In this document: piece by piece, positions 20,692 to 30,997 of the stretch
Layout of the letters: every line of letters begins with the position of its first letter
How positions within the stretch are numbered: the first letter of the stretch is position 1
DNA from: Plasmodiophora brassicae
Lineage: Eukaryota; Endomyxa: Phytomyxea; Phytomyxea; Plasmodiophorida
NCBI GenBank assembly: GCA_036867785.1
Contig: CP145420.1
Location: forward strand, 868,001 to 932,000
Direction of reading: 5' to 3'
Length of the DNA: 64,000 nucleotides
Made by a program: the position numbers and the translations under genes
The notes under the pieces: model-generated
The model's input: only the letters and a program-made list of their open reading frames with translations
Database searches by the model: none
What the model was told of the DNA's origin: nothing

Positions 20692-21405
20692 ATGAGTGAC
20701 GACGACAAGCAGAAGAAGAAGGACGATGGCGGGTCCCCACTGGACTGTAACATCTGCTGGGATGTCGCCAAGAAGCCCGTTATTGTACGATTGCCCTCTT
20801 TCTGACTCGCCCATGGCCATGGCTGACGTTACTGTCCCGTAGACGTTATGCGGCCATATGTATTGCTGGCCGTGCCTGCATCAGGTTAGGACGATTCCTG
20901 GCAGGGATTGTAAAACAGGGATTGATTCGTGTTATCGGATAGTGGTTAGAATCAAACCAGACAACGTGCCCGGTATGTAGGGCGGGTGTGACGCGTGAGA
21001 ACGTCGTGCCCTTCTTCGGGCGGGGTTCGTCGTCAAGAGAGGATCCGAGGGATGACCCGACAATCCCTGAGCGACCCACCCGACCTCGCGAAGAGCCACG
21101 CCCTAGACGACGCGCCATGCCCGCGTTCTCCGACATCTTCCATACCGATTTCACAACGGGCGGCAACACAAATGGCGGGCTCACGTTCTTTCCGGGCCTA
21201 TTCGGTTTTCAGATGGTGCTGTCCGTGTTCGGTGGTCTCTCCTTGCATCCACGTCTGACATCAGTTGCAGAATTTTGGCGACGGTGCCGGTGCCAATAAC
21301 CAGCCGGCTGGTCGCAACGAGCCATACGATCCCGCCCGTGACCTGCTGTCGCGCGCCTTCCTGCTGTTAGGCGCGGCCCTGCTGATCTGTATCCTGTTCA
21401 TGTGA
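20692..21405 (+). CDS. RNF5: RNF5/RNF185-like ER RING E3 ubiquitin ligase
   Basis: Tail-anchored E3 of ER-associated degradation. Exon 1 reads MSDDDKQKKKDDGGSPLDCN; after a 58-nt intron (20785–20842) exon 2 gives TLCGHMYCWPCLHQ, and after a second 58-nt intron (20885–20942) WLESNQTTCPVCRAGV. The complete RING (CNIC, CGHMYCWPCL, CPVC) is nearly identical to the RNF5/RNF185 signature CGHLYCWPCLHQWLE. A third intron (GTGCTGTCC…GTTGCAG) leads to NFGDGAGANNQPAGRNEP. The C-terminus ends in the tail anchor AFLLLGAALLICILFM, which places it in the ER membrane. Whether this is RNF5, RNF185 or the single ancestor cannot be told apart. Confidence 0.9.
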
Positions 21406-21682
21406 CTGATCCCATATCCCAGCCGCCTAACTTATTCATACAACCGGCCCGATCATCGTTGCGTTCGGGGCCTACCTGGGCACCGTATGCTGGGGGGAGC
21501 GGGGCATCCGTCGGTTCGGAGGTTCGCCGCCGGGGCACGGCGGGCGGAGTTTGTCGCAGCGTCGCGGCGTGCGACTGCGCGGATGACCGTCACCACTCAC
21601 CAGTGGTCAGACTGTTTTTGGGAAGGGCGACCGGCGGTAGTTCGTTCATCGCCGTTGGTGACTGGCGGCGTCGGTCCTCGAC

Positions 21683-22138
21683 ATGCCCGAGTCGGGCGTT
21701 GACGTCGCCATATCCGACCTGCACGCCCATGTGGAATCCGACGCGTTCCTGTCGACGATGGAGCGGGCGAAGGATCGCGCGCGTGCCGGCGATGGCTGGA
21801 CGGATTTGATGTCCGCGCCGTTTGACGACGAAGCGTTCGTCGTTGTCGACAAGGCGGACGCCGTCGAGGCCATGGCCGAATTCATTGCCGCGTCGCTCGC
21901 CAAATTGCCCCAGACACGGAATGTCCCCGCGCGAAGTCTGCAAGGCATGCTGACATCGGCATTCGTCGACATACGCGGTGGTGGAACGCTGTCCCGCCTC
22001 TGGAGCTGGGGCTCATTTTTTTACACGACGTACGGGTGGACGACAACCGCCATCGGCATCTATCGGGAACCTGCCGTTGCCTATATCCTGCTGCGAACTA
22101 TCTGGAAGGCCGTCCGCTGGGCCATCATCGACAGATGA
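21683..22138 (+). CDS. Hypothetical protein with C-terminal hydrophobic region
   Basis: A 151-residue single-exon frame starting MPESGVDVAISDLHAHVESD. The N-terminal half is acidic and helical (DAFLSTMERAKDRARAG, ADAVEAMAEFIAASLAKL). The C-terminus, LSRLWSWGSFFYTTYGWTTT followed by AIGIYREPAVAYILLRTIW, is aromatic and could insert in or lie on a membrane. I do not recognise the family. Codon use looks like the neighbouring genes. The 280 bp upstream, after the RNF5-like gene, hold no clear exon. Confidence 0.55.
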   Translation: MPESGVDVAISDLHAHVESDAFLSTMERAKDRARAGDGWTDLMSAPFDDEAFVVVDKADAVEAMAEFIAASLAKLPQTRNVPARSLQGMLTSAFVDIRGGGTLSRLWSWGSFFYTTYGWTTTAIGIYREPAVAYILLRTIWKAVRWAIIDR

Positions 22139-22435
22139 ACGGTTCGATCAGCCGAGATACCTTTAACACTCATAGGGTCCGTATAAACTGTCGGCGAACG
22201 TCATCAACTCGGCCTCCAGAGTCGCCCGAAACTGGCACGGTTATTGCCGAACGCGTCTCAGCTGCACGGGAAACTCCGAGACTGTGGGCGAATTCCGCGA
22301 CTGCAGGCACCGGGAATCTCCGCGGATATAGGCCGGCAGAGACTGGCAGCCAGCCCGACGTTTCTTTAGTTCAGCCGAAGCTCAGGAGCTTGGACCAGGA
22401 GCAGCGGGGCGGCGCAACCTCCCACAGTCACACCG

Positions 22436-23703
22436 ATGAGATGGTGTCCCCTGCTTTGCCTGCTCGTCATCGCCGTGCAGGCGCTGCTTTTCGCGTTCCT
22501 GCTGATGAGCACGTCTAGTGGATCTCGTGCTTCGCCGCCATTAAAGCTCGCCTCCGTGCGAGGACACCCGGCCTGGATCGTGTCATATGCCACTCGGCAT
22601 GGCACGCCACGGACGAAGGACACAAAGTACATCGTGTATCGGTGCCGACGTGGCGACCTGTGCGGAGGTATCGGGGATCGCCTACGAGGCATCATGGCGA
22701 CGTTTTACCTGGCCATTGCAACGGGTCGTGCCATGATGATCGACATGGACGCCCCAATCCCTTTCGATACCGTCATGCACCCTACTACATTTGACTGGCG
22801 GTACCGGGCCGACATTATCGAGCCGATTTCCAAAGTCTCCATTGACTCCATGGATCATCTGAACCCTTCGATTCTGCAACTGCTTAGCCCCGAATTTGAC
22901 CAATGGTACGCTTGGCCTATGGGCAACGCGATTCGTTCTGGCTGATCATCGCTCAGGCAGGCTATCGTTCTGAACATCAACCGGATCGCCTGGTGCGATA
23001 TTCTGAATACACACGACTACCAAAAGGCGTTCGAAGGAGCAGGCGTCCCTGGAACCGGGTCCTGCCGGCAACGAGAACGCGAAATGCTGTTCGCATGGGC
23101 ATTCCCGGCATTGATGGTTCCCAGTCCCGGATTACGACTAGCTATTCAACGCAAACGAGAGCGTACTGGGCTATCTGAACAATCCCCATTCATTGGTGTT
23201 CACATCAGGGTACGCGGTGCGTCATTTCGTGTCCCATGAGTAACGGGATGCCTGTTCAGGTCGGGAAGCAATTGGGCGATCCCGTTCGGCACAGAGAATC
23301 TGACATCGACAAGTTCGCTGAGTGTGTCAAGAATGTGTCGAGAGTCATTGGGGATCATCCGGTCTTCCTTGCCTGCGACGACGACGATGCCAAGCAACTG
23401 TTTCTGAAGGCGGTGCCTGGATCCGTGACGGATTCGGTGCCGCCATTCCACATTGATAAGCCACAAGGAGACCATCTTTCTGGTACGCTCAATGCATGGG
23501 CCGAGTTCATGCTGCTATCGGAATCGTCGTGCAACATCCTGTCCAACAGCGGGTTCTCCTACTGGCCGACGGTTCTGTCCAGAGACCCGGACACGGGCGC
23601 CAGGTGCTTCGCCCGGTACGACCGGTGCTCCCAGGAACTCATACAAGACGCCGCCGCCGGTCGCGAATGGGTCCTACGATCGTTGACTGCACACAACCAA
23701 TAA
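22436..23703 (+). CDS. Fucosyltransferase-like type II Golgi membrane enzyme
   Basis: A short cytosolic start (MRWC) is followed by one membrane anchor, PLLCLLVIAVQALLFAFLL, and a lumenal catalytic domain, as in Golgi glycosyltransferases. Exon 1 holds YRCRRGDLCGGIGDRLRGIM and YLAIATGRAMMIDMD, the donor-site region of the fucosyltransferase superfamily. Introns starting at about 22906 and 23213 join it to QAIVLNINRIAWCDIL and then to PFIGVHIRVGKQLGDPVR, the characteristic HxRxG motif. The C-terminal part has FLACDDDDAKQLFL and LSESSCNILSNSGFSYWPTV, the conserved acidic and Ser/Gly stretch. The linkage made (alpha-1,2, alpha-1,6 or O-fucose) cannot be decided. The protein is about 385 residues. 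Confidence 0.7.
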
Positions 23704-24568
23704 ACAACGTATACGTCAATCGTAATGAACGTGCTTGCCAGTAATGCCTTTCCATCTGACGCGCTGCGGCACGCGCCAACGCTGCCCGTGATCCCACAAC
23801 CCGGGACGAGGTTGCCACTCCTTCGCAGCAGCGAAGCCGTTGACCGTGTATAATCGATGTCAAGGTCTCAGCTGGTGCCACCTGCACGGAAAGGACAATC
23901 GCCACTGGCCCCCTGGGGGCCAGCCAGACCAGGAAACCGCAGTCTGTACGCTAGACCACGAAACGAAAGCCATCGGCTATTGACAAAGGTTCGAACACAA
24001 TGGAGGATCCGAATCTGGTGGAGGCAGGCGGTCGCCGCGAAACAAATACCTAATTGATGCTGACATGGTGGTAATTCGCGCTTGTGACCAGTCCAAGCGT
24101 TCAATATCTTGCTGGGGCAAGTGCCAAGCCTTACTCCTCGCCCTGATGACGCTTATTAACAGGTGCTTTGCAGCGGTCCATGTCTCATGAAGTCATTCGC
24201 TCTTGGCCATATTATTGTGTAGCATGCCAGCCATCCCGTTCTGTCTCTCGATGATGAGCAGATTACGGCCATGCTCGTCTTGAGCCGACAATCATATGGG
24301 CATTTCTACAGCGTCTGCCTATCGTCATTGTCAGCATCGACGACCTGATTTCGTCATTCAGCTCTACACCCGCCATGCATATTGCGTCCAACTAGTAGCG
24401 AACATTCCAACGCTATCGAGATTCAACCTCCTGCGACTGGCTACCCGACATCAGCAACAGCGAGGCAATGCGGATTGCAAAGAACGATAAGCTGTTCGGC
24501 TTAGAGTAGGTTAATACGAGGACACGTTCAAGCCACCCAAACCCTCAGTTCTATGACCAAGGATATCT
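23704..24568. other. Unannotated intergenic region
   Basis: About 865 bp between convergent genes. Frames are short and lack any domain pattern or consistent splice joins on either strand. No repeat or terminal-inverted structure was noticed. Confidence 0.5.
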
Positions 24569-25234
24569 TTACTTCTTTACGATATCAGTGGCATATAGCA
24601 GGGAAAGGCTCCTATGCTTCGTGTGTGCCTTCTCAGTATGGGCATCCAGAGCAGACCGACGACTGAAAACCCTCTTGCAGATATGGCATGCAACAAGCCG
24701 ACGCCGTTCATGCACACGCCGGATGTGCCTGAGAACGTAGTCAGGGCGGCAAAAGCTTTTCGAGCGTACTGGACAAGGAGTACTGATCACTTCTTTGGCC
24801 TGAGGACAAGAATATCGCGTGTGCCTTTTGAGGTGGGACATCTGTTCGAAAGGCGCCTTACATAATGAACATTTGAATCGACGCTGAGTATCGGGCATCG
24901 CTGCACCAGACGCAGTCGTACTTGGGCTCATATAACCGGACACCTCTGCCAGGGTCGAAGATGCCACTGGATCCGGCGTTGCGAAGACTGGGTTGATTTC
25001 GGAAAGCTTAACGAAACGCAGCGAATCCGTCGAAAGGTTGGAAACGAGGTCGTATCCAACGTCATCTGCGGGATCCGCGTGCCCGTGTAGATTGTCGTCG
25101 GTCGCGTTGACGCCACCGTCGGACGGCCAAGTCAGCATGACGGCATCGGCATCGTACGACTGGCCCTGGACGAATTCGTCCACGTTGAAGAAGTATGCCA
25201 CAATGTCATCGTCGTCGCTGGCAAATGCACCCAA
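24569..25234 (-). CDS. Zinc-finger protein with acidic N-terminus
   Basis: 221 residues starting MGAFASDDDDIVAYFF. The first about 115 residues are acidic and could act as an activation region. The C-terminal zinc-binding part contains CSLCKAPFEQMSHLKRH followed by a Cys (C2HC-like rather than C2H2), a degenerate CPVRSKSF…HIRRVH segment lacking the first Cys pair spacing, and a classical CHICKRVFSRRSALDAHTEK finger. It is probably a transcription factor, but only one finger is canonical. A 5' exon upstream cannot be excluded. Confidence 0.65.
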   Translation of the reverse strand: MGAFASDDDDIVAYFFNVDEFVQGQSYDADAVMLTWPSDGGVNATDDNLHGHADPADDVGYDLVSNLSTDSLRFVKLSEINPVFATPDPVASSTLAEVSGYMSPSTTASGAAMPDTQRRFKCSLCKAPFEQMSHLKRHTRYSCPQAKEVISTPCPVRSKSFCRPDYVLRHIRRVHERRRLVACHICKRVFSRRSALDAHTEKAHTKHRSLSLLYATDIVKK

Positions 25235-25434
25235 ACCGGACAGCAGGCGATGTCCAGAACGATATCGTGCAATGGCGGACTCGCCGCTGCAGACGCAGGC
25301 CGTCGCCCGTCAGGACCGGAACTAATAATAGACCAGACCTCTGCAGTAGCGTCGCAGTCGTGGTTTCGCAGACCTGGACCTGCCTGATTGTCGTTGTAGA
25401 AGTTCCGAGGCCGCATTGTCAGTGGGTACTCCAT

Positions 25435-26584
25435 TCAAGGCAGCATCTTGCTCTCGAAGAATGTATTCAATGACGTCGGTTGAATGGCTGCGATTCGATG
25501 CTGGACGTCCGGGTTGCCGTCTGTCAGGTGCCGAATCGCGACCACAACCCATTCCCGCATAAACGGGTTCTCGTCGTCAATCTTACACTACATGACAAAC
25601 GACGTCAACCTACACAATCCACAATGCGAGATGCAGTGCCCTCACCTGATTCAGCAGAAGCATCAGAGCGTCATCTTCGCCAACCCGCGTTCGAGCATCC
25701 CCATCGACCGCACACAGGTTTGCCAGCAGACGTACCAGAGTGCATTTCATCGACATTGGCGACCTCTGCTCGTCGTCATCCGGTCGCCTCCTTGGCTTGG
25801 GTCCATCATCATTGCCGCATGCGGCCAGCAACGACAACGCCACGTCGGCCACATTCCGGCCTGGAATGATTCCCAAGCACGTCCGGCAGATCACGAACGT
25901 GTTCGCCAGGTCCAACCCGGCATACAGTCGATCCAGGTCGTCCTCATCAATATCGCCGGTCCTCCCCAGCAGTCGAGCCCCGAAAGCGTCGTGCCAGTCC
26001 GTTAAAAGCGCAACAACGAAATCGGAGATGCCTCGAATCGCGTCCCGGGACAGGGATGAGGCGTCGTCCTCGATGAGCTGGTCGATGACTTCGACGGCGA
26101 CACGAGCAGGTGGGAGACGTCCCGCATGACCCGCACGAGTTATACATTGGACAGAAAGCATGGCCCACTGGAGTTCGGCGTCAGTGTCAACAGTCAGGAC
26201 AACGTTCATCGCGGCACGACCAGCGTCCGCCGTCAGCAGCAGGTCGATACACGAGGTACTGCATCGGATGCAGCTGAACAGCAATGCACGAACCGCAGAC
26301 GGAGCGGTATCATCGGTAAACACATTCGCGTCGAGCAATCGGCGGAACACGACCTCGGCATGTTCGGGAATGTTTTGGGCGAGGTTAACGAGCGCCTGAG
26401 CCGCAGGGCGCCGTGCGTCTCCAGCGCCGATGGCAACGTCGATCAGCGGGTCGATGCACGCCGACAGGCGACGTCGCTCGTCAACGGATTCGGTGGCCGA
26501 TAGATCGCGCACGCTGGCGCAGGCCTGACGACACTGGGCCGGTGTGCGGATGGCAACGAGAATGTCGTCGAGGTTGTCCAGCAT
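25435..26584 (-). CDS. ATXN10: Ataxin-10 family protein
   Basis: Armadillo-like helical protein of the ataxin-10 family, linked in animals and plants to cytokinesis and cilia. Residues from MLDNLDDILVAIRT run through repeated alpha-helical pairs (for example LVNLAQNIPEHAEVVFRRLL and FVICRTCLGIIPGRNVADVA). The family's C-terminal signature is split by a short intron near 25590–25610: CTLVRLLANLCAVDG in the main exon, then IDDENPFMREWVVVAIRHL, close to the IDDxNPFxREWAxxAIRNL motif. The stop is at 25435–25437. The gene is divergent from the PARP gene across about 330 bp, which should hold both promoters. Confidence 0.8.
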
Positions 26585-26916
26585 GACGCGCACTCCGTGG
26601 AGCTGCAACCGCCAGTGCAGCCAATGAACGCACCAGGGCTGGTGATTCGCAAACTAGTGAATACGGCACTGCGGGTTGGAAGGGACGAAAAGTTACGACG
26701 CGTACCGACAACGACAAGTGGTCCGTCTGTCCACCTCGACGATGTCGCTTTGACAATGTCATCCATGTCACAATTCGCAGTAAACCATGCTTGGGGCGGC
26801 GCCTGATCGATCCTGTTTTTAAAGTCACGTTGCTGCAGCTATTCTTGACCACCCACCCCTGAAGTCTGGGACTCGAGGGGGGCCATTCGTTCGGACCGCA
26901 GAAAGAATCGTCGTCC

Positions 26917-28413
26917 ATGCCGGGTAGGAAGAGGAAGGCGCCGGCTACCAACGCCGGCGAAACTGCCCCAGCGAAGACGTTGGTTGCACCAACATCCGTA
27001 ACTTCGCAACCCGTCCCTGAAGTCGACCAAATGTTTGGCCATACGACGGGGACGATCGTCGCTCCGTTCTTTGCTACCCTGAACCAGACAAACATCGCCG
27101 CGAACAACAACAAATTCTACAGACTGCAATTGTTCCAGGACGGCGGCAAGTATTACGTCGGCACCCACTGGGGCCGTGTCGGTGAAGCGGGCCAGACCAA
27201 GGTCGCTGTCCAGAAAGATCGCGCGACGGCCGAAATGGAATTCGGCAGGATCTTCGAATCGAAAACGGGCAACAACTGGCGTGACCGAGATGCTTTCGTT
27301 AATCGTCCTGGTAAATACGATCTCATCCAGATCGATCCTAATGCGCCACCATCTGCTGAACCAGCGTCGAAATCGGCGCCACTTGCGGCCAGCGAACTCG
27401 ACGACCTGACACGCGATCTCATCGAAATGGTGTTTGACCGGGACATGTTCAAGACAGCGATGAAAAACCTGGATGTGGATGTGGCCAAGCTGCCGCTGGG
27501 CAAACTTCGTCAGTCGCAGATTGATGCTGGGCACGCTGTCCTGGAACAGATCGAAGCTGTAACGACCGGTTCCGAAGACCGAAATGAGCTCGTTCAGCTG
27601 TCTTCCAGGTTCTTCACGATTATTCCGCATTCGTTCGGCCGGCAGCGCCCTCCTGTAATCGACACGAGGGACTCCCTGCAGAAGCTCTATGACCTCATGG
27701 CGGTTCTCAGTGACATCAGTCTGGCTAACAACATACTTGAATCGACGACAAGGGGATCGCTACATCCAACGGATACCCTGTACCGCAAACTTGGAGCAAA
27801 GCTGTCACTCCTGCAGAAGACGAGCCCCGAGTATCAGACGGTACGTGCCTATGCTGAAGTCAACGGCAATCCCTGGAAGGTTGTCGCTGCCTGGCGTATT
27901 GACCGGCAAGATGACGCCAGGCGTTTCGCTGCCCATGACGCGATCGCGAACCGGAAACTGCTGTGGCACGGCACCGAGGTCGCCGTCGTAGCCGCTATTA
28001 TGAAAAGCGGGCTGCGAATCATGCCTCATTCGGGCGGACGGGTTGGGCGCGGCGTGTACCTGGCGTCATTGAACGAGAAGAGCCGGATGTATACGCGTGG
28101 AACGAACTGGAATGGGAAACACGCCAAAGTCATGTTCCTGGCGGAGGCTGCGCTAGGTCGCGAACATCACATCGTTCATGATAGCTCCTGGCTGACACAC
28201 CCGCCTGCTGGTTTCGACTCCGTCGTTGCCAAAGGGCGTGTGGACCCCGATCCTCAGGGCAGCACGACGTTGACTCTCGACGGCAAGACCGTTGTTGTCG
28301 ATACTGGCCCACCACGCGTTACCCCGTTCTCCCACAGTTCGTTCCACCATTCCGAATACCTCATCTATGACGAGAGCCAGCACCGCCTTCGTTACCTGGT
28401 ACTACTGGAATAG
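26917..28413 (+). CDS. WGR-domain PARP (PARP2/3-like ADP-ribosyltransferase)
   Basis: Nuclear ADP-ribosyltransferase activated by DNA breaks, 498 residues in one exon. The N-terminal basic tail starts MPGRKRKAPATNAGE. The WGR domain (about 60–140) has YYVGTHWGRVGEAGQTK and NNWRDRDAF. The PARP regulatory helical domain follows (DLTRDLIEMVFDRDMFKTA, LPLGKLRQSQIDAGHAVLEQ). The catalytic domain has the complete H–Y–E triad: His in KLLWHGT, Tyr in VGRGVYLAS, Glu in HHSEYLIYDES, so it should be active. There are no zinc fingers and no BRCT, as in PARP2/PARP3. It is unusual among its neighbours in being intronless. It converges on the WGR–WWE gene with a 54-bp gap. Confidence 0.93.
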   Translation: MPGRKRKAPATNAGETAPAKTLVAPTSVTSQPVPEVDQMFGHTTGTIVAPFFATLNQTNIAANNNKFYRLQLFQDGGKYYVGTHWGRVGEAGQTKVAVQKDRATAEMEFGRIFESKTGNNWRDRDAFVNRPGKYDLIQIDPNAPPSAEPASKSAPLAASELDDLTRDLIEMVFDRDMFKTAMKNLDVDVAKLPLGKLRQSQIDAGHAVLEQIEAVTTGSEDRNELVQLSSRFFTIIPHSFGRQRPPVIDTRDSLQKLYDLMAVLSDISLANNILESTTRGSLHPTDTLYRKLGAKLSLLQKTSPEYQTVRAYAEVNGNPWKVVAAWRIDRQDDARRFAAHDAIANRKLLWHGTEVAVVAAIMKSGLRIMPHSGGRVGRGVYLASLNEKSRMYTRGTNWNGKHAKVMFLAEAALGREHHIVHDSSWLTHPPAGFDSVVAKGRVDPDPQGSTTLTLDGKTVVVDTGPPRVTPFSHSSFHHSEYLIYDESQHRLRYLVLLE

Positions 28414-28467
28414 GTGCAACATGAAGTTTGATGAAGTGCATATAAGTATTTCTTCCGTGAGACGTAT

Positions 28468-29304
28468 TCATGGGTGGTTGTTCGATGGACTGGCCAGGCG
28501 GCGAATGTTTCGTACCTTGCCTGTCGTCGTATTGCGCTGCGTGCCGTTTCCTAGGTCGATGGCGTATTGGTATTCACCGCTAGCGACGATACGATGGGTG
28601 AGGATAGCACTCAGGTTCTGATTGCCGTACAGGGCGGCGTGCAGCTCTTCGACGACATCGTTGCCCTCGGCATCGTAATTGTACCATCCGTTAACCTTGC
28701 CGTCCACATTATCCGTAACTTCATACTGCCACTGCACGCCTCCTTGACGGGACGCTGCCACGGCCGCCGCAGGGTTGGATGCCAGCAGGCAGTACTTGCC
28801 GGGAATCTGCGCGAAACCCTTCCGATCGCAGACTTCTTTCCAATTGTGCCCGGTCTTGTCCAGGAACTTCTTCTCGAACAGCGACACCGCCTCATCGGGT
28901 GCGGAAAATGGCCCCGACACCTGGTTCTGGCCTTTCGTACCAGTACGCCCCCAACGATTGAAGAAGTAGAATTTCCCTCCCTGGTTCACGATCTGGATAA
29001 TGTAGAACTAAAGGCAATGTTAAACAATGCTCCTTGTTGTTTGCCGTCTCTTGACCTTGTCACTCGTCATGTCCACGTAACACAGCGCTGCATCGTATGG
29101 GGTCCCGTCGTCGTTTTCGTAGACAATAGCACCAGGACCGGCGATGGCGCCGAACACGACGTCCACTGGAACGCCTGGGCCATACACTCTCGCGCGTGAC
29201 GCACGCTGCCTCTGCTTGGTGACCTTCTTTACTGTGGGCGGTGGCGGCGGAACATTCGCGCGATGGTTCGCCTGGTTGGCAATACGTGTCGAGCGGCGAA
29301 GCAT
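28468..29304 (-). CDS. WGR–WWE protein without a PARP catalytic domain
   Basis: Exon 1 starts MLRRSTRIANQANHRANVPP, basic like a PARP DNA-binding tail, and reads into LCYVDMTSDK. An intron (GTCAAG…CCTTTAG, about 28999–29054) joins it to FYIIQIVNQGGKFYFFNRWG. The WGR domain (RWGRTGTKGQNQVSGPF, KTGHNWKE, FAQIPGKYCLL) is complete. It is followed by a WWE domain: WQYEVTDNVDGKVNGWYNYD, then LHAALYGNQNLSAILTHRIV and YAIDLGNGTQRN. The protein stops soon after, so it can probably sense DNA ends (WGR) and bind ADP-ribose units (WWE) but not catalyse ADP-ribosylation. Exact function is unknown. Confidence 0.82.
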
Positions 29305-29619
29305 GAATCGGACTGCTGAGGTGACCTCAGAAAATATTATGCGCGGCATTCCGCATTCGGCATGCCGCGTGCGTGACATCGTGACGGGTACCGTATTTGT
29401 TGACGTCGGCGGCCGGCGGCCTTGACCGGGGGTTTCCGGACAGTTGTACAATGGGCGTAGATCGGAGTCCTTGAATGTTCAACGGCGTGTGTGTTGCGAT
29501 GAAGCACGCGGCCGTCGATTCCTTCTGGGTTGGATCGCTGCAGCGAACAGTATTCCCTGTTATTAACCTTGTGACAGTTTTCTGTCCGACTATTTGCGTC
29601 GGCGTGGTGCCTGTCGTTT

Positions 29620-30825
29620 ATGGCGGGATTCGTTCTGGTCCTGTATTCTGGCACGTTTCCTGCGTCGGATGTGCTCCGGTTGGTTCTAATTGCGATCGGT
29701 TGCCTCCTCTTTGTTGCGTCGTTCGTTATTCTCTTCGTGGTACGAAACGCGGTCGTCCAAATGCTTCGGAACCAGAAATCAGATGATGATGATGATGACG
29801 ATGATGACAATGGAGCCGGCCGCACGCTATCGTTACCTTCCGGACTGGTTCCCGATTCCCTTGACCCAGTTGACCCAGAACCCGCTGTTCCCGGTGAAAT
29901 TCGACGCATCATTAATGAGGTGCACAGTTGTGACTTGGGCGATGTCCCTAAAGGAATGTGGACGGCGTTTTATGTGAGCGACGGCGGCGCTCTCGCGCGA
30001 AAGTACCTCTCCCAGAAACCATCAGTGAAAGAAGCTCGGCAACTTGTTATGCGGTCGGACCTCATGAAGAAACCGTGCGCAATCTTTCGCGTGAATGAGG
30101 ATCTCGATGACGTACATGATCGAGTCGGCGATGTCTTCGGAGACGATGACGAGGCGATGGGATCTGTTGTCGAGGACTGCCGGGCTTTACTGCCCGTTCA
30201 AGTAAAGGTCGACCGGGTGACGGACTCGTTCACGTTGGTTGATGATACGGGGTGTAACTCCTTATTCCTGTATAACCGCAGACGCCTGCCGATGCCAGCG
30301 GGCGCCATCTTTTTCAAGCGTGTCAACACGGCCGCAGGTAAACAATGGGTTATCGAAGCCGTTTCCGATAGCCGGATGGTCGCAAGCCTTGTGAATATGC
30401 ATTTTAAGCCTGTTCAGCAAATATCGTTCCTGCTTGACCCGCAATTAATTCATGAAATGTACACGCCGGGGATTCGTGTTCATCCGACGGTTCGCCAAAG
30501 TGCATTTGCGGCACTGGACGCGGCGTGGGCAGATCCTGTTCTCACCCATTGGCTGGGCCACGTGTTTGCCCCGCCGACGAATGCTGAGACTGACGCGTTA
30601 TTATTGCGTCACCGCTTGATCCCGGTACTGACAGCTCCTGCACCCGGCGCACCCTTAATCGATGGTCTACTGGGAATGCAGTACCGTTTGCAAATTGGCG
30701 TATTTCAAGATTATGTTGACGGTAAAGGTTTATTGTATTTCGATAAGCCTTCCGACCGTTCAACGCGAAAGGCCATCCGTGCAGCTTTTGAGAACGTGAA
30801 AGGAATTGCGCCTCTGAATCTTTGA
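29620..30825 (+). CDS. Unknown protein with two N-terminal membrane helices
   Basis: 401 residues, one exon. The N-terminus has hydrophobic segments MAGFVLVLYSGTF and LVLIAIGCLLFVASFVILFV, then an uninterrupted acidic run of nine Asp (from GAT/GAC repeats at about 29782–29808). A soluble domain of about 310 residues follows, with no motif I recognise (MWTAFYVSDGGALARKYLSQ, FTLVDDTGCNSLFLYNRRRL, VSDSRMVASLVNMHFKPVQQ, FDKPSDRSTRKAIRAAFENV). The third codon position looks less GC-rich than in neighbours. Possibly a membrane-anchored enzyme or adaptor; no function is claimed. Confidence 0.7.
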   Translation: MAGFVLVLYSGTFPASDVLRLVLIAIGCLLFVASFVILFVVRNAVVQMLRNQKSDDDDDDDDDNGAGRTLSLPSGLVPDSLDPVDPEPAVPGEIRRIINEVHSCDLGDVPKGMWTAFYVSDGGALARKYLSQKPSVKEARQLVMRSDLMKKPCAIFRVNEDLDDVHDRVGDVFGDDDEAMGSVVEDCRALLPVQVKVDRVTDSFTLVDDTGCNSLFLYNRRRLPMPAGAIFFKRVNTAAGKQWVIEAVSDSRMVASLVNMHFKPVQQISFLLDPQLIHEMYTPGIRVHPTVRQSAFAALDAAWADPVLTHWLGHVFAPPTNAETDALLLRHRLIPVLTAPAPGAPLIDGLLGMQYRLQIGVFQDYVDGKGLLYFDKPSDRSTRKAIRAAFENVKGIAPLNL

Positions 30826-30997
30826 GCGAATATAGCCTTGCCAATCGAACCAGCCAGCTACCTATGCAGTCAATACGTTCCCGACCCACAGACCGGCAGA
30901 TAGTAGTCACCATCATATATACTACTTTACTGTATGAATGGATACGATGCAAAGCTGGCCGTGACATAACAGATTGCTGGCAATATACACGATTACG

